Part shown: in pieces, positions 23,084 to 34,513 of the stretch
Layout: every line of letters begins with the position of its first letter
Numbering within the stretch: position 1 is the first letter of the stretch
Notes under the pieces: model-generated
The model's database searches: none
What the model was told of the DNA's origin: nothing
Seen by the model: only the letters and a program-made list of their open reading frames with translations
Assembly: GCA_033977485.1 (NCBI GenBank)
Contig: CM066991.1
Span: 35,089,850-35,153,849 of the forward strand
From: Hydrangea macrophylla
Lineage: Eukaryota > Streptophyta > Magnoliopsida > Cornales > Hydrangeaceae
Length of the DNA: 64,000 bases
Reading direction: 5' to 3'
Translations under genes and position numbers: made by a program

Positions 23084-24373
23084 TGTTTACACCTAAAAAA
23101 TGCATTTTTTAAATTATAATTTGCTTAAGGTCGATTGAGATTTTTCAATCGGGCTTAGAGGCTGATTGCAGAAATTAATAGGCAAGTGATTGGTTCAAAG
23201 TTGATGGGACCAGATAACTTTTAGACTATTTTGCATTTGCTCGGGCTGATACATATTTTCAACCGGGATGCCTAATTAGTCTGATTCAATGGGTTATATT
23301 TGAAGTGGTTAGTAAGCAAGCTGAGGGGCCCACAGTGATTTGGTCTATTATCATTCTAACTATTAAATCGGGCTATGGCAATATAACCATCGGGCATTTG
23401 ATTGGCAGTGGGTCTTATTTGTGTTATTTGGTTGATAATATAATATGGAGGGCCACATGCCAACATAGCCACCAAATTGGTCATTGCATTCTTTCAGCAA
23501 CATTCGGGCACCTCATGTTTGGACATGGAAATCCATATATTCGGGCTACACCTTATTTACTTGGTTGTTCAGTTAATCATTTGATATCACTTTTGGAATA
23601 TATGCGTATATCTATATATATACACGGTGGGCCACCTTTGGGAAGTTTGACAGCAGGAAATTTCTTTAATATGGGTAATATATATTTTGTGATAAGGGAA
23701 GTCAAGATAATTATGGGAGGATTATCAAAATATTATCTGTTAAGGAAAGCTAATATTGTTGACTTTATCTGATTATGGAAGTAATCTTTTACTTGGTGGC
23801 AAAGTCATACGCACAAAGACAATATATGGACCAGATTCAAGCTGCATATATATATGTATATATATTTTGAAGATATGGTAGACTTTTATCAGATATGGAA
23901 ATAAACTGGTATTTTTTACCAGATTAATATTCATCAGTTATTTCCTACCTTATCTAGAATACCTTCATGCCCACTATAAATCAACAGGCAATCCAATCTA
24001 TCAAGGGACTCCGCGTCATCTCGATACACCGCATTCAAACAGCATCCCAATGCATTCTTAGCATTCTTTTTATTTTCCTAGGCTTTCTTAGTTGTAATTA
24101 CATCCTTGTAATTTCTCTTTTCTTCCACAATTAAATAAAAATGCTCTTTTTATTTAATTTTTCTTACTTGTTTTCATCACTTGCTAGTCTTGTGCGCTTC
24201 AGAACTATCTAGGGACTCTAGGTGAGGGTACTTTCTTACTCACCATACACATCGTTTTGATAGAAGTTAGATTCATTAAGCCTTGAGTATCACTCACTCA
24301 AGCATTTAGGAAATTAATTTGCACGATTTGAACCACTATTGGTTCTAGCACGCCCGCACAAAACTACAGGCAA
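23084..24373 (+). repeat. 5' LTR of the non-autonomous element
   Basis: 1290 bases. It contains a segment of about 110 bases (near 23359-23472) that the 3' LTR lacks; otherwise the two are highly similar. Short frames inside it (e.g. 23305-23772) recur in the other LTR only because the LTRs are duplicates. Confidence 0.8.
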
Positions 24374-24652
24374 TCTTTTTGGCACGCCAGGTGGGACCGC
24401 AAGGTGATGAGCCATGCACACCGTGAAGTATGGATGTAGTTCTACCACGATTAGATTCGTTGGCAGAACGAAAAAATAAGCCATTTTCATGGTTTAATTT
24501 ATCAGTTTAAGGGTCGTTACGATGATTAGATCGGTCATCTTTACAAAGATATTGACCATTTTAAGGCCGATATACAGTTCTTCAACAATGAAATCGGTCT
24601 CCTTCTTACCGTAAGTGAAGCGGAAGAGCCACCACCTAATGAAAATTTTTGT

Positions 24653-25222
24653 ATGTCAATGAAAGAATTTCTAGACAGTGTTTGGAGGAATAAACCAAGC
24701 GGTTTATCAGATTTACAGCTTGGGGGGCAAGCTTTAAACGAGCCTCACAACTCTATTGAGGCCGAAAAGGAGGAGTTTGATAGGCCGAGTGATCATGTTT
24801 CGGCTAAAGACCCTATTGAGGCTATAATCGAGGTAGCTCACCGAATTGAACGTGCACTTGAGGCTTTACCAATGGCCCTTGCAGGAAAAATTATGGCCAA
24901 GGTGGAGGAGTTCGAAAGGATGAACAAACCTGATTTGGCCATAGAGCCTGCTATTGATGAGGACAACGAAAAAGACCCTCCCGTTAATGAAAGTGACGAT
25001 GAAGAAGCGCTCAGGGGGCAAGCTTCACCGAGACGGATTGACTCTAAATCGGTCCATGATTTCTTTGAACATATTCCTTTGAGGAAATTCACCTTTAAGG
25101 AGTTGTTTTATTTTTTTGGTCACATCATTATGACCGATTATTTTTTATATTTTAGTCAATTAATTATTTGGTTTGGGTTAATTTACATCCACATTGGTTG
25201 TGTGGATGTCAGCAAAAATTAA
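24653..25222 (+). CDS. Unknown ORF in the non-autonomous LTR element
   Basis: 189 residues. I recognise no domain. Residues 1-145 are hydrophilic and acidic, with a helix-prone stretch 'IEAIIEVAHRIERALEALP' and a highly acidic 'DEDNEKDPPVNESDDEEA' segment. The last 45 residues are hydrophobic and aromatic ('FYFFGHIIMTDYFLYFSQ') and may be out-of-frame read-through. A second short frame downstream (about 25230-25463, 'LVVVSALMVLSKIEKVLK') may have been joined to it. In position it corresponds to gag, but no Retrotrans_gag pattern or zinc knuckle is visible. Its origin could be a captured fragment or a fast-evolving gag. Confidence 0.35.
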   Translation: MSMKEFLDSVWRNKPSGLSDLQLGGQALNEPHNSIEAEKEEFDRPSDHVSAKDPIEAIIEVAHRIERALEALPMALAGKIMAKVEEFERMNKPDLAIEPAIDEDNEKDPPVNESDDEEALRGQASPRRIDSKSVHDFFEHIPLRKFTFKELFYFFGHIIMTDYFLYFSQLIIWFGLIYIHIGCVDVSKN

Positions 25223-25985
25223 CAATTATTTGGTGGTTGTTTCTGCATTAATGGTACTATCAAAGATTGAAAAAGTACTCAAGGCCGAACACAACATTAA
25301 CTCGGTCAACATATCATTCGGACTGTCATTCCAAACCGAAGGAAAAGAATATGAAATTCGGACTTCTATAGATCAATTGTTTACTGAAGTTGCGCTGATT
25401 TTTTGTAGTTTCCAGACCGATACAAAGGCTGCGCTAAAAGTCAGTGTAACAATGCGGAGGTAAGGGGCTGAATGATATAAAGTCTGCTTGAAAAATTCTT
25501 TGGTCATTATGGCTTCGGTAGGGTCCACTTGATAATTATCAAATGCACCATCCTAGATAAATCCAATTATAGTGGGTTCCATTATTGAGATACAGAAGCA
25601 TGTAGCCCGATTCACATGTTGTATTAATGATTGCCATTTTCATGCAGTCTGGAGCAAGTGCAGTACTTGAAGCGGTGGGCCCGATTTTTTGTTTACCAAA
25701 GTATGTTGGAGTTATTCAGAATAATGGATCCATTAGTGGACTTGTTTTTTAATATTTCCAACAACATAAAGCGGTGGTCTTAAGAAGAGGTGAAGAGCAA
25801 AACAAAAAAATTGACTGACAAAAGACAATCTGGTGTAGGGATCAGTCTCTTAGGTAAGCCTGATTGTTGTTTGGTCATGGGTGAATGTTAGGGCTAGGAT
25901 TATCAACTCAAAAAGAGGCAATCGGTCTAAAAAATATGGCTATTCAAAATTACATTGCTTTTATTTTAAATAGCCAGGGGGCAAT

Positions 25986-27163
25986 TGTTTGCACCTAAAA
26001 AAATACATTTTTTAAATTATAATTTGCTTAAGGCCGATTGAGATTTTTCAATCGGACTTAGAGACCGATTGCAGAAATTAATGGGCAAGTGATTGGCTCA
26101 AAGTTGATGGGACCAGATGACTTTTAGACTATTTTGCATTTGCTCGGGCTGATACATATTTTCAATCGGGTTGCCTCATGAGTCCGATTCAATGGGTTAT
26201 ATTTGAACTGGTTAGTAAGCAAGCTGAGGGGCCCGCCATGATTTGGTCTATGATTATTCTAACCAAATTGGTCATTGCTTTGTTTCAGCAACATTCGGGC
26301 ACCTCATGTTTGGCCATGGAAATCCATATATTCAGGCTACACCTTATTTACTTGGTTGGTCAGTTAATCATTTGATATCACTTTTGGAATATATGCGTAT
26401 ATCTATGTATATACACAGTGGGCCACCATTGGAAAGTTTGACAGTAGGCAATTTCTTTAATATGGGTGATATATATTTTGTGATAAGGGAATTCAAAATA
26501 ATTATGGGAGGATTATCAAAATATTATCTGTTAAGGAAAGATAATATTGTTGACTTTATCTGATTATGGAAGTAATCTTTTACTTGGTGGCAAAGTCATA
26601 CGCACAAAGACAATATATGGACCAGATTCAAGCTGCATATATATATGTATATATATTTCGAAGATATGGTAAACTTTTATCAGATATGGAAATAAACTGG
26701 TATTTTTTACCAGATTAATATTCATCAGTTATTTCCTGCTTATCTAGCATACCTCCATGGCTGCTATAAAGCAGCAGGCAAGCCAATCTATTAAGGGACT
26801 CTGTGTCATCTCGATACACCGCATTCAAACAGCATCCCAATGTATTCTTAGCATTCTTTTTATTTTCCTGGGCTTTCTTAGTTATAATTATATCCTTGTA
26901 ATTTCTCTTTTCTTCCACAATTAAATAAAAATGCTCTTTTTATTTAATTTATCTTGCTTGTTTTCATCACTTGCTACACTTGTGCGCTTCAGCACTGTCT
27001 AGGGACATTAGGTGAGGGTACTTTCCTATTCACCTTACACATCGTTTTGATAGAAGCTAGATTCATTAAGCCTTGAGTATCACTCACTCAAGCATTTAGG
27101 AAATTAGTTTGCACGATTCGAACCACTGTTAGTTCTGGCATGCTCATGCAAAACTACAGGCAA
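25986..27163 (+). repeat. 3' LTR of the non-autonomous element
   Basis: 1178 bases, collinear with the LTR at 23084-24373 apart from the deletion noted there. 'ttcttcc...aaataaaaatgctc' just before the end probably includes the polyadenylation region. Confidence 0.8.
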
Positions 27164-27170
27164 ACTATAC

Positions 27171-27472
27171 CCAAGATCTATAAGTTAGGGTTTGATTTTC
27201 TACCCCTACTACATATTTAATTTTCTTCCTAAGTTAGGGTTTGATTTTGGAAGACTGTCAATTTTCAGTAGCTAATTCAATTTTCTCCTTAAGCTGGTTG
27301 TTAATATCTAAATCTTCTTCCATGGTTGGTTTTTATTCTCCCTCTCTGTATATACATATATATATATTATATATGTATATGTAGTGTGTAAAGGTATAAA
27401 AATAAAATGTGTATGCATATATGTATATATATTATAAATTATGTAAGTATATGTATATATTACATATATAAC
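27171..27472 (+). promoter_or_regulatory. NPSN leader with two telobox-like repeats
   Basis: 'agttagggtttgatttt' occurs twice (about 27184 and 27232). TTAGGGTTT is the telobox type common in the 5' regions of plant genes. An AT-rich run (27345-27470) separates it from the ATG at 27473. Confidence 0.4.
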
Positions 27473-27531
27473 ATGGCCTCGATATCTGCTATCAGCAAGG
27501 AGCTTGCGGAGATCAATGGTCAAATTGCAGA
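27473..27531 (+). pseudogene. NPSN11: NPSN11-like SNARE, exon 1 (5' part), split by the Tat insertion
   Basis: ATG at 27473 opens 'MASISAISKELAEINGQIA', which closely matches the N-terminus of novel plant SNARE 11 as I remember it ('M..ISA.S.ELAEI.GQI.DIFRALSNGFQKLEKIK'). The frame is cut within codon 20 by the Tat element. Its last five bases (GCAGA, 27527-27531) are the target site. Reading resumes at 56293. NPSN proteins are Qb-SNAREs at the plasma membrane and cell plate that work with KNOLLE-type syntaxins in cytokinesis. This copy cannot encode one: it is interrupted, the splice donor is mutated, and the SNARE motif and membrane anchor are absent. Confidence 0.85.
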
Positions 27532-27823
27532 TGATACACCCAGAAATATTCTGCTATAGTCAAACTTCCACATCAGCAGCAAAGGACCCGGATTATCCAG
27601 AAAGGGAGCTGGTGGCCCATCGATCCCGAGGTCTTTCGAGTGGAACCGCTCGGTATGCTCGCACAGCCAGGGCATTCGGCACAGCAGCTCTCTATGAGGT
27701 GCAGTTTGACAGCCAAGCCACGCAGCAGCTTCCTAAATCAGTCAGAAGACTAATGAAAAGTGTAAATAGTTTCCTAAGCCATTTAGGAAACCTCCCATGA
27801 TTTATGCTCATCAACTTGTAATT
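27532..27823 (+). repeat. Truncated 5' LTR of Tat copy 2
   Basis: It matches 47227-47515 closely, then switches at 'cttgtaatt' to reverse-transcriptase codons ('gaatacgtcgacgat'). The TATA box, primer-binding site, gag, protease and the front of RT are lost in one deletion. Confidence 0.85.
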
Positions 27824-28265
27824 GAGGAATACGTCGACGATCTACTGGTCAAAAGCCGGGATGAGTCTGACCATCTGGAACATTTGGCCGGGGCCTTCAG
27901 TATTTTGAGGAAGTTCGGGATGAGGTTGAACCTGGCCAAGTGCACATTTGGCGTCTCATCCTGAAAGTTCTTAGGGCACCTTGTAAGCAGGCAGGGAATT
28001 GAAGCAAACCCCGAGAAAATCCAGGCTGTCATCAACATGAGATCGCCCAGGTCAACCAAAGAAGTACAGAGTCTGGCCGGACGGGTTGGCGCACTGAACA
28101 GATTTATCTCCAGAGCTACCGATCGGTGCCTGCCATTCTTCAAGATCCTCCATAAGGCATTTCAGTGGTATAAAGATTGTGAGGAGGCGTTCCAGGAACT
28201 CAAGAAGCACTTGGCATCTCCCCCTCTACTCTCAACACCCGTACCGAGAGAAGAATTGTTCCTAT
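27824..28265 (+). pseudogene. Reverse transcriptase C-terminal part (Ty3-gypsy, Tat)
   Basis: Begins 'EYVDDLLVKSRDESDH', with the catalytic YVDD at 27830-27841. It continues 'HLAGAFSILRKFGMRLN', 'CTFGVS', a stop, then 'KFLGHLVSRQGIEANPEKI' and a connection segment ('LAGRVGALNRFISRATDRC'), the standard gypsy RT thumb/connection order. The fingers and first palm aspartate are missing because of the upstream deletion. One in-frame stop (near 27962) and another near 28266 make it a pseudogene. Confidence 0.9.
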
Positions 28266-28530
28266 AACTGGTAGTATCACCCTCAGCGGTCAGCTCGACA
28301 CTCGTTGGGGAAGAGCACGGGATACAATTCCCAGTGTACTATACCAGCTGGGCGCTCTAAGGCGCGGAGAGCAGATACTCCCGCATCAAAAAACTTGCAT
28401 TCGCTCTCATCACCTCCGCTCGGAGACTCCGTCCGTACTTTCAGACTCATGTCATTGTGGTCCTTACTGACCAACCTCTCTGCAGGATCTGAAGCAGACC
28501 TGACACATCTGAGAGGCTCGTCAAATGAGC
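28266..28530 (+). pseudogene. Native RNase H domain of the gypsy polyprotein, decayed
   Basis: Frame fragments read 'EEHGIQFPVYYTSWAL', then after a stop 'RYSRIKKLAFALITSARRL' and 'RPYFQTHVIVVLTDQPL'. This is the usual RT-linked RNase H pattern (Y.S..L...E..Y....K...A.....R.LR.Y...H.I.V.TD..L). Stops break it. Confidence 0.8.
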
Positions 28531-28692
28531 CGTGGAGTTAGAGGAATTTGAAGTGGCCTACCGCCCCCAAACGGCAATCAAAGGGCAAGCAGTAACAAAC
28601 TTTCTGGTCAAGTTCACATATCCGGAAGACCCGGTTGAAGAGCTCGACCCACCGGTCCTACCGCCTGGGTTGCAGGCTGACATCCCACATGG

Positions 28693-29271
28693 GTGCTGTA
28701 TGTGGACGGTTCTTTAAACCAGCAAGGTAGTGGGGCAAGGATCATCTTGACTACTCCTGACGGTATCCAACTCGAGTATGCCCTAAGGTTTGGGTTCCGT
28801 GCCTCCAACAACAAAGCTGAGTATGAAACCTTATTAGTCGGGTTGCAGTTAGCCACTTCCATGGGCGGGCAACAGGTCCAAGATTACAACGACTCTCAGC
28901 TCATGGTCAATCAAGTTAACCAAGAACACCAAGCCCGGGGGGACAACATGGTAGCCTATCTAGCCCTTGTCCGAGCGGTTTCAAAGAAGCTTCAGGGTTT
29001 TTGCATTACGCAGATACCCAGAGAGGAAAATACTAGGGTCGACAGGCTAGCCCGCCTCACTTCGTCTTTTGAGTCAGACTTGCTTGGGATAAGGGTAGAA
29101 TACCTGCTCGAGCCAAGTGTGATCAACTTAGAATGCATGGAGGTGGAACCAGGTGCTGTAGGACCCAGCTGGATGGACTTAATTATGGCATTCCTGACAA
29201 CGGGCGTGTACCAAAGGAGAAAGAGGAGGCCCGCCGGGTCAGGTACCAAGCGGCCCGATATCATCTTATAG
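28693..29271 (+). pseudogene. Second, archaeal-type RNase H (aRNH) domain typical of the Tat clade
   Basis: A 192-residue open stretch with 'YVDGSLNQQGSGARI' (first catalytic aspartate), 'NNKAEYETLLVGLQLA' (glutamate), 'YNDSQLMVNQV' (aspartate) and 'NTRVDRLARL' (final aspartate). This is the RNase HI-like second domain that Tat-lineage elements carry between RT-RNase H and integrase. All four acidic positions are visible, and the domain itself is intact over about 130 residues. The end of the ORF leads out of frame before integrase. It is the best-preserved domain of this element. Confidence 0.85.
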
Positions 29272-29329
29272 ACGGCATCCTCTATAAAAGGGGATTCTCT
29301 GTACCGTATCTCCGCTGCATCCATCCTGT

Positions 29330-30260
29330 ATAGGTCCAATCAGTGTTGTATGAAATCCATGAAGGAGTGTGCAGGAATCACATCGGAGGCCGGGCACTCT
29401 CTAGAAAGGCCTTACTGCAAGGATATTACTGGCCAACAATGGCCCGGGATTCTCAGCAGTATGTCAAAAGATGCGACAATGTTAGAGATACTCTCCTACA
29501 ATCAACCGACCATGAGAGCTTCAAACACCAATCCAAAGCCCCTGGCCCTTTGCCCAGTGGGGTATCAACATTGTCGGGCCCCTACCGATGGGAAAAGGAC
29601 AGGTCAAGTTTGCAGTCATCGTCGTTGACTACTTTACCAAGTGGGCGGAGGCCGAGCCCTTTGAAACCATAACCGAGCAAAAAATGGAAAGCTTCATGGA
29701 AAAGAATATCCTCAGTAGATTCGGCATTCTCCGGGTTCTGGTCAGCGACAACGGCAGGCAATTTAACACCCCATTGTGTAAGCAGTGTGCTTGGGCTATG
29801 GGATACTTAATCACTACTCCTCCCCCAAGCACCCACAAGCCAATGGTCAAGCCGAGGTAAAAAATTGGACGATCTTGTAGTCGATCAAAACAAGACTTGA
29901 AAGCGCCAAAGGACTGTGGGCTGAAGAACTACCAACGCTCCTGTGGGCCTACTGAATTACGCCCTGAGCGGTAACAGGTGAAACGCCGTTCTCCTTAACC
30001 TACGGGTTTGAGGCGGTGGTTCCTACAGAGCTCGGGTTGCCTACTCACCGGGTGGCGAATCATAGCTTAGCAGACAACGAAGATGCACTCAGAACAAAAC
30101 TGGACTTGGTAGAGGAAAAAAGAGACTGAGTCTATTTAAAGGTGGCAGCCTATAAGCAGCGGGTCTCACGATATTACAACAGCATGGTGAAGCATCGCAG
30201 TTTTCAAGTAGGAGACCTCATCCTTAAAGCAGTGAACTAGTCTACCCGAATCCAGAGCCA
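29330..30260 (+). pseudogene. Integrase, frameshifted
   Basis: The zinc-binding region is represented by 'LYEIHEGVCRNHIGGRALSR' and 'KALLQGYYWPTMARDSQQY'. The core starts after a frameshift with 'VKFAVIVVDYFTKWAEAEPF' (first catalytic D), then 'ILRVLVSDNGRQFNTP' (second D). The glutamate region follows in another frame ('HKPMVKPR'). After stops come 'LTYGFEAVVPTEL' and 'YYNSMVKHRSFQVGDLIL', the gypsy C-terminal GPY/F-like part. At least three frame changes and several stops make it non-functional. Confidence 0.85.
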
Positions 30261-30479
30261 TGGGAAGTTGGGGCCAAATTGGGAAGGTCCATATATAATT
30301 ACCCAGGCCAAATTGGGATGGACGTGAGCTGTCTCACCCTTGGAATGTGCAACACCTCCACAAGTACTATCAATAACCCTGAGATATAGGAAGTTTAGCA
30401 ATGGTCAAGAAATTTTTGTAGCTCCATTTGAGCATTCATTATAAAATTTTGAATAAAATAAAAGACTTTACTTTGCAAA

Positions 30480-31330
30480 ATTACTCCTATCAGTGTCCCG
30501 TCCAATATCGAAAGACCTCGAGCCTAATCCTAAGGCGCCTCCAAAGACCTCGGGCCTAACCCCAAGGCATGACAGACCTTAGCTCAAAACCAAGGCACAA
30601 AGACCTCGGGCTAACACCCATGGAAAAAGACCTTGGCTCAAACCCAAGGCACAAAGACCTTGGGCCTAACCCCAAGGCAACGGCTTTACTTAGGCCCAAC
30701 CAGCAATGGGGGAAAACCCCTTAGGTGGCTGATGATGACAAGCCTCAAATGACCCTACAACCACCCATGTTCCAGGTCGGTTTCCTATGGCCACTCACTC
30801 CCGCACACCTGCCTTAGCAAAATGCTTGGGGGGAAGGGACCGGGCCAAAACAGGAAATCACACCGGTCATTAAAAGGACTTGGAATCCTGACATTCCTAA
30901 GCACTTATAGTGATCAGAGATAAAACATCCCGAACGGTAAAACAAGATTTTCCTATAATACACCGGGCCATCCCGGATGGTAAAATAGGATTTTCCTATA
31001 ATACACCGGACCATCCCAGACGGTAAACAAGACAAGTTCCTATGATACACCGAGCGGTCACCTTAAAAATAGGTCGATAAGACCAGCTGTTCTACCGATT
31101 ACAGTCCTAAACCATTTGCTAAGGCAGGGATTTAGGTCGGTTAAAACTGGGCGGATACTGGCAATCACAAATAGGCAGAATATGTAAACAGTTAATGGAA
31201 ATAAGAGTGGCCTCACGGACCTTTTCATTATTTAGGAAATAAAATTATTTACATCGTCTGGGGGGCAATTATAGTAGCCTCCCCAAGAAAAAAAAAAAAC
31301 AACTGTAACACAAAGGAAAACAGGTCGGGG
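30480..31330 (+). repeat. Post-pol spacer of Tat copy 2 with tandem repeats
   Basis: Five to six units like 'aaagacctcgggcctaaccccaaggc' lie at 30515-30680. A block shared with 4090-4440 follows, and then three 'ccggatggtaaaa...cctataatacaccgg' units (30925-31050). No coding capacity. Confidence 0.75.
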
Positions 31331-31332
31331 AC

Positions 31333-31604
31333 CTTAGTAATCCACCTCGACCATGTCTTCGGTTTCCCCAGCCTCCTCTTCGGGGACAGCTCCTCCTCCC
31401 AGTGCAAAGTCTCCGTCGAGGCAGCCTCCTCAACAAGTACGACATCAGCAGCGGGGCCCTCGACTATAGCAGGACCTACGTCCCAGAAGTCCGAATCAAT
31501 CCCCTCATAGGACGAGATGTCCCACTAGGGGTGACCCCGAGAGAGCTTGTGCTTTAGATCTTCGTAGCCCTGGAAGAAGCCGTCGTTAAAAGCTTCTTAC
31601 CAGG
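31333..31604 (-). pseudogene. Antisense ORF of Tat copy 2, C-terminal part
   Basis: On the minus strand this encodes a run equivalent to 'DGFFLGYEDLKRRLARDHPE' of copy 1 and the acidic tail, with stops. It is separated from its N-terminal part (45501-46519) by the LARD, whose target CCAGG is at 31600-31604. Confidence 0.65.
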
Positions 31605-34513
31605 TGTGGATATCGCAGGTTTTCTTACCCACAGCTTTTCTTTTAAAATACTTTTTCAAAATCAATTTCGAAAACAAATGAGTTGCCACTTAATTTTTTA
31701 AAGGAAAAATTAAGAAACCATTTTAAAAGCAAACTGATCTTTTAGAAACCAGAGATTAACTAGGTCCGGGGATTATAGAATGAGAGAGGAAGGAGCCTGT
31801 CGGACTAAAACACCCTCTCTCATCCTATCTTGCGATAGGCCTCTACTCAACATCCTTTTAATCAAATTTATTAATCTAAGCATGCCCTCAACTAATACAT
31901 CACAAAAAGCATGTCCCAAAGGGTGCAAAATTGCTAATGACAAAATATCATTCATAAGCCATATATTCCAAGTAACAAGCAACATGATATGCATTAGGGA
32001 ACAAGAGAACTTACCCGGGATCCGGCGGCGATATTAAACGTGCAATGCATACAAACAAAAGAAAATCCTAAAAAGAGTCTCTAATTACATATACATGTGA
32101 GGCAAGCTCCTAATTCTAATGTGTCGCGCATGAGGTTGAAAAATCAATAAAATCAAGAAATAAAAATAAATTAAAGGGGATCCTAGAGATCATACCTTAA
32201 TAGCGCTACAAAATAAAGGTTAATCCACATGCTTCACATAATAATATGATATCAAATAATCAATCCTAATTTTCTAGCTTAGATCTATCAAGCATGAAAT
32301 CCAACTTTATTCAATAGTTAGTTCTAGTCATGAACATTAAATGTACATGAATGAATGAATGTGAACAAGAATAAGACATGGATTTATTCACTAATTTGGG
32401 TCACTTAGCCTCTGGATTTAAGCTAAATTATCATTATTCAAAGTATGATTTGGGTCTCAAGACATTAGGGGGCCATTTGAGTTGAAACAAACAAGATTAG
32501 ACAAAAACAGTAGCAGTTTTTTTATGGATTACAGAGAGCAGATCACAACTTAAAAAAATGGAAAAGCATGGTTCCCGTGGTTTGATCTTGATGGATTTTG
32601 AATATAAGATGCCTCTGTGTCTAGTTTTTAACCCAAGAAAGAAATCAAGGTTTCAACAGTTGGATCTCCGGGAATTGGACAAAAACCAGACATCACTCAG
32701 CAATCTGCAACTCTCTGTCCAGAGATCTTGTACGATTTATTAAAAATAGTAAACAGATGAGAAACACTTAGATCTTTTTAGGGGACCTCCCTAACACATT
32801 AAGGTACCTAGAAAGAATTATTAGAGACCTCGGAAACTCCGTTAAAATTCTAATTTATTAGTTTCAAAATGGATTTACTGTTCTGAAATTTCAGACAGAG
32901 AGCTGCATATATTAAAAATCACAAGACCAAACCATCTTAGACATGAGATCACCTTAAAACAAAAATTACAGTGGTAGAGTATTGTGTTATTGACATTTTC
33001 CCGTTGGTTTCACTTGATTTCAACGGTTAGATTTCGAACTAAAAATCTTTGATCAAAATCAATTTGTGAACTCACTGTTTTCATTTGTCAAGTTCAACTT
33101 TATTTGTTAACCCCAACTATTAAACCATTGAGTTGGGCTTAAACTAAACCATTTTCTCCTACCATTTGATGGTCATTGGAGACTAAAGACATTCAAATTT
33201 GTAGATTTCAAAGAAAGTATGAATAGACTTCATGAAATCTCAAGATGAGAACTCTAAACCATGGAGATAGGCTTAGACTCAAAACCATTTTCTCCTACCA
33301 TTTGATGGTCATTGGAGATGAAGACATGACTAATATTCATGTTTAGAGGACCCAAGTCATGAGTATGGACTTGGATCTATCTACTTGCTTATGAAATGAA
33401 GTGATGATCAAACTTTGACTCCCATGTGAAGCATAAGCTTACATGGGATTCAAAAGATCATGTCCAAGAGATTTCAAGAGAGATATTGAGAATCTCTAAG
33501 AGTCTCAAGAAGGAAGTATGATCAACAAAAGAAATGGAACAAAGAAAACCAAAAAAGGTTTGAGGATTAGAGTCTCAAAAGAAAGAATGTAAACAAACAA
33601 TCTATGGTTAGAGGATCATCTCCAAACTATCCTCAAAGTTCTTCTCCTTTGAAGATCTTCCAAGCTCTTCTCTCTAGTTCTCTAAACTCTCTCTTTTTCT
33701 CTTAAAATATGTTAGTGTAATGGTAGTGATTTTTTTATTTCTTTGGTGTATCTCTTGTTGTATTCTTGTTGTATCACTCTCTTCTATCTTTTTTTCACTC
33801 TCTTGCCTTCTTCTCTTCCTCTCTCCCTCTCAAGGAAGATCCTCCCTCTTTTTATAGACAAAAATTACCAAGTATTTTCAGTGAATTCAGAGTAAAAGAC
33901 AGGTGTAATCATCCCATTTGGTGGTACAATACGTACTTCCTGAATTTAGACAGACTGCTGCACAGGGCGGCATTCAAAAATTATCCGCGGCAGTCCGTGA
34001 CTCCCGCCGCGGCACTCCGCGACTGCCGCCGCGGCATTCCGTGACTGTCGCGCGGCTCTTAGTGAGTGCCGCGCCAAATTATTGATTGCCGTATTTTCGT
34101 CAACCTTACTTTATCAGATTTTTGTTTTTATCCGCCTACACATACGTATTGTACCACAAAATACAGACTTTAAAAGCAAACGGCAGGCACTCAGTGAGTG
34201 TCGCGCGGCATTCACCGAATGCCGCGGAATTCTGCCATGTGCCGTTTTTCTGCAGAACTTCCATTTTTAGGTCTTTTCTTTCTTCTTTTTTTCTTAAAGA
34301 AACTTATGTTTGAAGATCTTTTCCGAAAATGGTGTTTTATACCTGAATTCTCCTAAATACCTGGTATTTTCTTCTTTCTGTGAAATTTTATCGCGTTTGG
34401 AGAACTTTCTGAAGAGCTTGGAATACTTCGAATCTTTTCAGTCCTTATCATTATCGGACGTGGAGGTGACGCTCTCCTAAATTCGACGGTCGGTCAAAAT
34501 TGGGGTGTCTACA
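31605..34513 (-). repeat. LARD 3' LTR (left copy)
   Basis: Plus-strand termini TGTGGATATCG and GTGTCTACA. A GC-rich block with repeated 'gccgccgcggcatt'-like units lies at 33965-34060 and 34180-34245, in otherwise AT-rich DNA. TATA-like CTATAAAAAG on the minus strand lies at about 33848-33858. Confidence 0.9.

Larger units (their letters stand above)
23084..27163 (+). mobile_element. Non-autonomous LTR retrotransposon with a single unknown ORF
   Basis: Two long direct repeats (23084-24373 and 25986-27163) begin TGTTT(A/G)CACC and end CTACAGGCAA. After the left one comes a primer-binding-site-like TGGCACGCCAGGTGGGACC (from 24380). Before the right one is a polypurine tract CCAGGGGGCAAT (25974-25985). 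CTATAC flanks both sides (23077-23082 and 27165-27170) and looks like the target duplication, with one base of uncertainty at the borders. The internal region is only 1.6 kb, without gag, protease, RT or integrase. The element lies between the presumed NPSN leader and its start codon. Whether it is gypsy- or copia-derived cannot be told. Confidence 0.8.

Noticed and set aside
22687..23112. Overlapping ORFs of 115-129 residues on both strands
   Set aside because: Built on (CT)n and (TTC)n microsatellites; more likely an untranslated leader.
23305..23772. 155-residue ORF, with a shorter relative at 26243-26563
   Set aside because: Lies inside the LTR pair; conservation comes from LTR duplication, and the two frames already differ by a 110-base indel.
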